Shown piece by piece: positions 61,014 through 64,000 of a stretch of DNA of 64,000 nt (positions are counted from its first letter, which is position 1; each line of letters begins with the position of its first letter). This DNA is from Nocardia concava NBRC 100430 (GTDB lineage: Bacteria; Actinomycetota; Actinomycetes; Mycobacteriales; Mycobacteriaceae): assembly GCF_000308815.1 (NCBI RefSeq), contig NZ_BAFX01000206.1:79522-143521 (forward strand). Reading direction: 5' to 3'. The notes under the pieces are model-generated. The model saw nothing but the letters and a program-made list of their open reading frames with translations. It was not told where the DNA came from and did no database searches. The position numbers and the translations under genes were made by a program.

Positions 61014-61948
61014 CAGTTCGCCTCCGCGCCCGTCGCCTCGGCGGTATACCAGCGCGTGACGTCGTATCCGTCCTGATAACGCTGGAACCACACATCCGCC
61101 AGCGCGGGCGTCTTCTCGTGTGCGGGTTTGTGTTTCGGCAACTGGCTGCGAATGACACCGCGCAGCGCGAGCAGCTGTTCGCCCAGCGGCAGATCGTCGA
61201 AGGCCCGCGGCATCGGTCCCTGATCGGGCAGCGCGAAGCGCGGCAGCAGCTTGCCCAGCCGATGCTGGGCGCGGTAGGTCGCGGACATCGACAGGGCGTC
61301 GATCTTCCGTTCCTCCAGTGGCACATGCTTATTGAAGCCGATATTGGCGATGCGAATCATGCGTAGGACGTGCCGGAAGATCGACGGAGCCACGCGCATC
61401 CGGTAGAGATCGCTGCCCACGATCGAATCGAAGATGATGAGCGCCGAACTGCGGTGCTCGACCTCCTCGACGAAATGCCAGATGAACAGGGACGCCACCC
61501 GATCGTCGCCGGGCCGGAACAGCACCGCCTCGTTGTCGAGCATGAGCTTGAACACCGAGGTGAAGGTCGCCTCCAGGTCGGCGGTGTAGGCCAGCCGGTA
61601 CTTCAGCGGGGTTTCCGCGGTGAGCTTGTCGAATTCGCCGACCACCTCGTCGAGGGTCTCCTGCAGGCCCGGGTAGTTGCGGATCAGGCCGCGCACGTGC
61701 TGCCGGTGCGCGGTCGAGTGCTGGCCCTCCTGCCGCATGAAGGCGTCGGCCTCCTCGGCGACTTCCGGATCGGTGATCAGCGGCTTGGCCTGCATGATCA
61801 TCTTCACGATCATCTTCTCGAAGCCGATGGCCAGGAACGAGACCGCATTGGCCATGGCCGAGAAGGCCGGGTTCTCGGGATTCCAGAGGAATGGCACGTC
61901 GTGCTGTTCGAACGCGAAAGTCAGCTTCCGCACGATCAAATCCGTCAT
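61013..61948 (-). CDS. Ferritin-like predicted metal-dependent hydrolase/diiron enzyme (PF10118 type)
   Basis: 311 residues, soluble. Helical protein with paired metal-ligand motifs typical of ferritin-like folds: ADAFMRQEGQHSTAH (E..H..H), and FVEEVEHRSSAL (ExxH). FSAMANAVSFLAIGFEKMIV precedes the first ligand helix. Pfam names the family metal-dependent hydrolase, but the ligand pattern also suits a diiron oxygenase acting on fatty or steroid substrates. ATG 61948 follows GAGG and is the first Met of the domain. Its stop overlaps the membrane-protein start. It is divergent from a TetR regulator gene, with an inverted repeat between, so it is probably repressed by that regulator. Confidence 0.85.
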   Translation of the reverse strand: MTDLIVRKLTFAFEQHDVPFLWNPENPAFSAMANAVSFLAIGFEKMIVKMIMQAKPLITDPEVAEEADAFMRQEGQHSTAHRQHVRGLIRNYPGLQETLDEVVGEFDKLTAETPLKYRLAYTADLEATFTSVFKLMLDNEAVLFRPGDDRVASLFIWHFVEEVEHRSSALIIFDSIVGSDLYRMRVAPSIFRHVLRMIRIANIGFNKHVPLEERKIDALSMSATYRAQHRLGKLLPRFALPDQGPMPRAFDDLPLGEQLLALRGVIRSQLPKHKPAHEKTPALADVWFQRYQDGYDVTRWYTAEATGAEAN

Positions 61949-62049
61949 TTCGGAGATACCTCGTCTGTTCGGAGGTGAATGGGTCCGGCGGCCCGGGTCG
62001 CGCGCTCCTGTCATGGGCCGCGACGATGAGGCCGCTGTGAACATACAAA

Positions 62050-62075
62050 CATACAGAGTCGCGTTCAAGTGTATG
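62050..62075. promoter_or_regulatory. CATACA-N14-TGTATG inverted repeat, candidate TetR operator
   Basis: Perfect 6-bp arms flank a 14-bp spacer in the 194-bp divergent region between the ferritin-like gene and the TetR gene. An extra CATACA copy (62042-62047) precedes the left arm. The surroundings are AT-rich for this genome, as expected for overlapping promoters. Confidence 0.5.
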
Positions 62076-62142
62076 ATTTGAAAAGCCTGCTCAGTGGGCC
62101 TGCCGTACCGGTCGGTGCGACACCGCGTGTTACCGTCGCCCC

Positions 62143-62754
62143 GTGGCACGAAGGCGCGGGTGGGGCGGCAGTCCGCCGGAGAATGATGACGAGGCGACGC
62201 GTCGAATCGTCAGTGCCGCAGTCGAATTGATCGGGCGCACCGGCGCGGAGATCAGCATCGCCGATGTGGCGGAGTCGCTCGGGGTGATCCGGCAGACCGT
62301 CTACCGGTATTTCCCCAGCGCCGACGCGCTCATGCGGGCCTCGGCCATCGCCTCGGTGGACGGCTTTCTGGATCGGCTGGAGGCGCGGGTGCGCGGGCTC
62401 GTCGATCCGGTCGAGGCCATGACCGAGGGCATCGTCTTCACCCTCACCGAGGTGCGGCGCACACCGCATCTCGGGATTCTGCTCACCGCGACGTACTCGA
62501 ACGCGGACCCGTCCGGGATCACCTCGGCGGAGGCGCAGGCGTTCGGCCTGACCATGATCGAGCGGTTCGACGTGGACTGGCGGGCCTGCGGGTACGACGA
62601 CGAATCCCTGCCCGAGCTGGTCGAATTCCTGCTGCGGACGATGCAGTCGTTCTTCATCTCGCCGGGTAACCCGCCGCGGACCGATGACGAGCTACGACGG
62701 TATCTGCGCCGCTGGATGGGCAGCGCGATCGTCGCGCAGATGGTGGTCAAGTGA
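62143..62754 (+). CDS. TetR-family transcriptional regulator
   Basis: 203 residues from GTG 62143. The N-terminal helix-turn-helix is typical: RRIVSAAVELIGRTGAEISIADVAESLGVIRQTVYRYFPSADALM. The C-terminal part is helical and specific to ligand and dimer contacts. No earlier in-frame start fits. It is divergent from the ferritin-like/membrane-protein operon, with a candidate operator between, and most likely represses it and itself. The ligand may be a lipid or sterol if the enzyme is an oxygenase; that is speculation. Confidence 0.93.
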   Translation: MARRRGWGGSPPENDDEATRRIVSAAVELIGRTGAEISIADVAESLGVIRQTVYRYFPSADALMRASAIASVDGFLDRLEARVRGLVDPVEAMTEGIVFTLTEVRRTPHLGILLTATYSNADPSGITSAEAQAFGLTMIERFDVDWRACGYDDESLPELVEFLLRTMQSFFISPGNPPRTDDELRRYLRRWMGSAIVAQMVVK

Positions 62755-62772
62755 GCCGCCGGGCGTGAAACC

Positions 62773-62799
62773 GACGGACCGTTAGGATTGTCCGTCGTG
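62773..62799 (+). promoter_or_regulatory. Hairpin presenting the Shine-Dalgarno of the GT87 gene in its loop
   Basis: GACGGAC (62773-62779) pairs with GTCCGTC (62790-62796). The 10-nt loop contains AGGA, and the GTG start follows the stem without a gap. The stem would hold the ribosome binding site at a fixed, short effective distance from the start codon, and could tune initiation. Confidence 0.4.
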
Positions 62800-64000
62800 T
62801 CGGATTCAAGGTCTTTGGTGCTTTCACGGTCCGGTGCAACCCTTTTCGTGCTCGCCATCAGCGCGGTGGCGGCGTTGACCTTGGTGTTCACCAGCGTCGA
62901 CCCGCGGCTGGAGAAGGCCGGCATCCTCGCGGGCGGACTGGATGTGCACATCTACCGCGAGGGCGCCTGGCGGCTGCTGCACGGGCATTCGCTCTATGCC
63001 GACGAGACCGTCGGCGGGCTGCTCTACACCTACACGCCGTTCTCGGCGATCGTCTTCATGCCGGGCCTGGCCGTGCCCGCGGCCTGGATCACCGACGTGT
63101 TCCTGCTGGTGAATCTCGGTGTGCTCTACGGCTGCGTGCTGATGTGCTGGCGGCTGCTCGGCTACCGGCTGACCGCACGGCTCGCGAGTGTCAGTGCGCT
63201 GCTTGCCCTCACCTGCGTGTTCCTGGAACCGGTGCGGACCACGCTGTTCTACGGGCAGATCAATCTGGTGCTGATGCTGCTGGTGCTCTGGGATTTCTCG
63301 CGACCCGAGGGCTCGCGGCTGCGCGGCGTCGGCGTCGGGGTGGCGGCCGGGATCAAGCTGGTGCCCGCGTTCTTCATCGTGCAGTATCTGGCGCTGCGGC
63401 AATGGCGTTCGGCCGCGACGGCCGCGGGGACGCTGGTGGCGACGGTCGCCCTGGCCTGGCTCGTCTCGCCCGGCGATTCGCGGCAGTACTGGTTCTCGAC
63501 CTTCTTCCACGCCGATCGCATCGCGCCCGATACCGATCCGGCCAATCAGTCGATTCGCGGAGTGCTCGCGCATCTGACCGCGGGCGCCGCCCCGGCCTGG
63601 CTGTGGCTGATCCTCGCCGGGATCGTCGCGGGCGCGGGGCTGTGGCTCAGCGTGGAGCTCCACCGCCGCGACGAGCGTTTGCTGTCGGTGACGCTGGCGG
63701 GGATGACGGCCTGTGCGGTATCCCCGTTCTCGTGGGGGCATCACTGGGTTTGGTTCGTGCCGTTGCTCGTCCACCTGGTGCACCGCGCACAAACACAACC
63801 CCGATGGTGGATCGCCGCCGCGGCCCTGTTCGTCGCGGCCGGAGCCTGGACCTACCAGTGGACCCCCGACTTCGCCTCGGTCGGCGTCTTCGTCCTGCCC
63901 AAGCCCTGGCACAGCGAGCCGATCCTGGAGAACGCCCACGTCCTGCTGTACCTCTCCGCCCTGCTCTACAGCTGGTCGATGATCCGCAAACCGGACCGTC
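62797..64000 (+). CDS. GT87 (DUF2029) polyprenyl-phosphate-mannose-dependent mannosyltransferase, partial at the right edge
   Basis: At least 401 residues, open to the window end. GTG 62797 has AGGA 9 nt upstream. After the first helix, GGLDVHIYREGAWRLLHGHSLY (Asp about residue 49) is the extracellular catalytic loop of the GT87 family, whose M. tuberculosis members (PimE, Rv2181) add alpha-1,2-mannose to phosphatidylinositol mannosides and lipoarabinomannan. TYTPFSAIVFMPG, FYGQINLVLMLLVLWD and GVAAGIKLVPAFFIVQYL are further family segments. There are about ten helices. The length so far is near the full family length, so only the C-terminus is missing. The substrate cannot be told between the PIM and LAM steps. 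Confidence 0.88.
   Translation, partial: MSDSRSLVLSRSGATLFVLAISAVAALTLVFTSVDPRLEKAGILAGGLDVHIYREGAWRLLHGHSLYADETVGGLLYTYTPFSAIVFMPGLAVPAAWITDVFLLVNLGVLYGCVLMCWRLLGYRLTARLASVSALLALTCVFLEPVRTTLFYGQINLVLMLLVLWDFSRPEGSRLRGVGVGVAAGIKLVPAFFIVQYLALRQWRSAATAAGTLVATVALAWLVSPGDSRQYWFSTFFHADRIAPDTDPANQSIRGVLAHLTAGAAPAWLWLILAGIVAGAGLWLSVELHRRDERLLSVTLAGMTACAVSPFSWGHHWVWFVPLLVHLVHRAQTQPRWWIAAAALFVAAGAWTYQWTPDFASVGVFVLPKPWHSEPILENAHVLLYLSALLYSWSMIRKPDR

Noticed and set aside
1..64000. tRNA or rRNA genes, CRISPR arrays, insertion sequences with transposases, prophage genes
   Set aside because: I saw no tRNA-like cloverleaf, spaced direct repeats, transposase or phage proteins in the window. This was by reading, not by a covariance-model search.

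Overview
High-GC actinobacterial DNA, most likely Nocardia or a close mycolate-producing relative. This rests on an antigen-85-type mycolyltransferase, a mycobacterial-style Sdh1 operon, an lpqS-cysK2-MFS operon laid out as in Mycobacterium tuberculosis, and a PimE-type (GT87) mannosyltransferase. Genus is an inference; no rRNA or marker gene is present.

Left half (1-33 kb, minus strand): the start of a modular type I polyketide synthase. Three collinear genes read right to left: PKS A (loading module, modules 1-2), PKS B (modules 3-4) and PKS C (modules 5-6, cut by the window edge). Matching docking segments at their ends support the order A>B>C. The loading module is a decarboxylating KSQ (Cys to Gln) fused almost directly to an ACP, with its acyltransferase missing. 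All visible AT domains look malonyl-specific. Modules 1, 3, 4 and 5 carry DH+KR, module 2 carries DH+ER+KR, and module 6 has at least a DH. The predicted product start is an unbranched acetate-primed chain: one double bond, one saturated unit, then at least three conjugated double bonds (a polyene). A palindromic REP/MITE-like element sits in frame inside the module-5 AT. A 38-codon ORF with a strong ribosome binding site precedes PKS A.

Middle (33.6-49 kb): mostly housekeeping and envelope genes. These are a TPR protein divergent from an M3 peptidase, the Ag85-like esterase, several small secreted proteins, a DUF4265 protein and the sdh operon. They are followed by a two-gene unit of unknown role (a P-loop protein with a degenerate Walker A plus a membrane-anchored periplasmic-binding-fold protein) and an ECF41-type sigma factor divergent from a SnoaL-like gene.

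Right (49-64 kb): a HupE/UreJ-like membrane protein is divergent from a DUF4331 + TPR pair, with two identical 12-bp palindromes between them. Next come DUF6463 and DUF2867 genes behind tandem TetR-type operators. Then follows a probable metal/redox-stress locus: an LpqS-like lipoprotein, CysK2 and an MFS transporter, then a BlaI-family repressor, an M56 membrane peptidase and a His-rich secreted peptide. Four related TACGTAC-containing inverted repeats in this locus suggest BlaI control. The window ends with a membrane protein/ferritin-like pair, a divergent TetR regulator and the mannosyltransferase, which runs off the edge.
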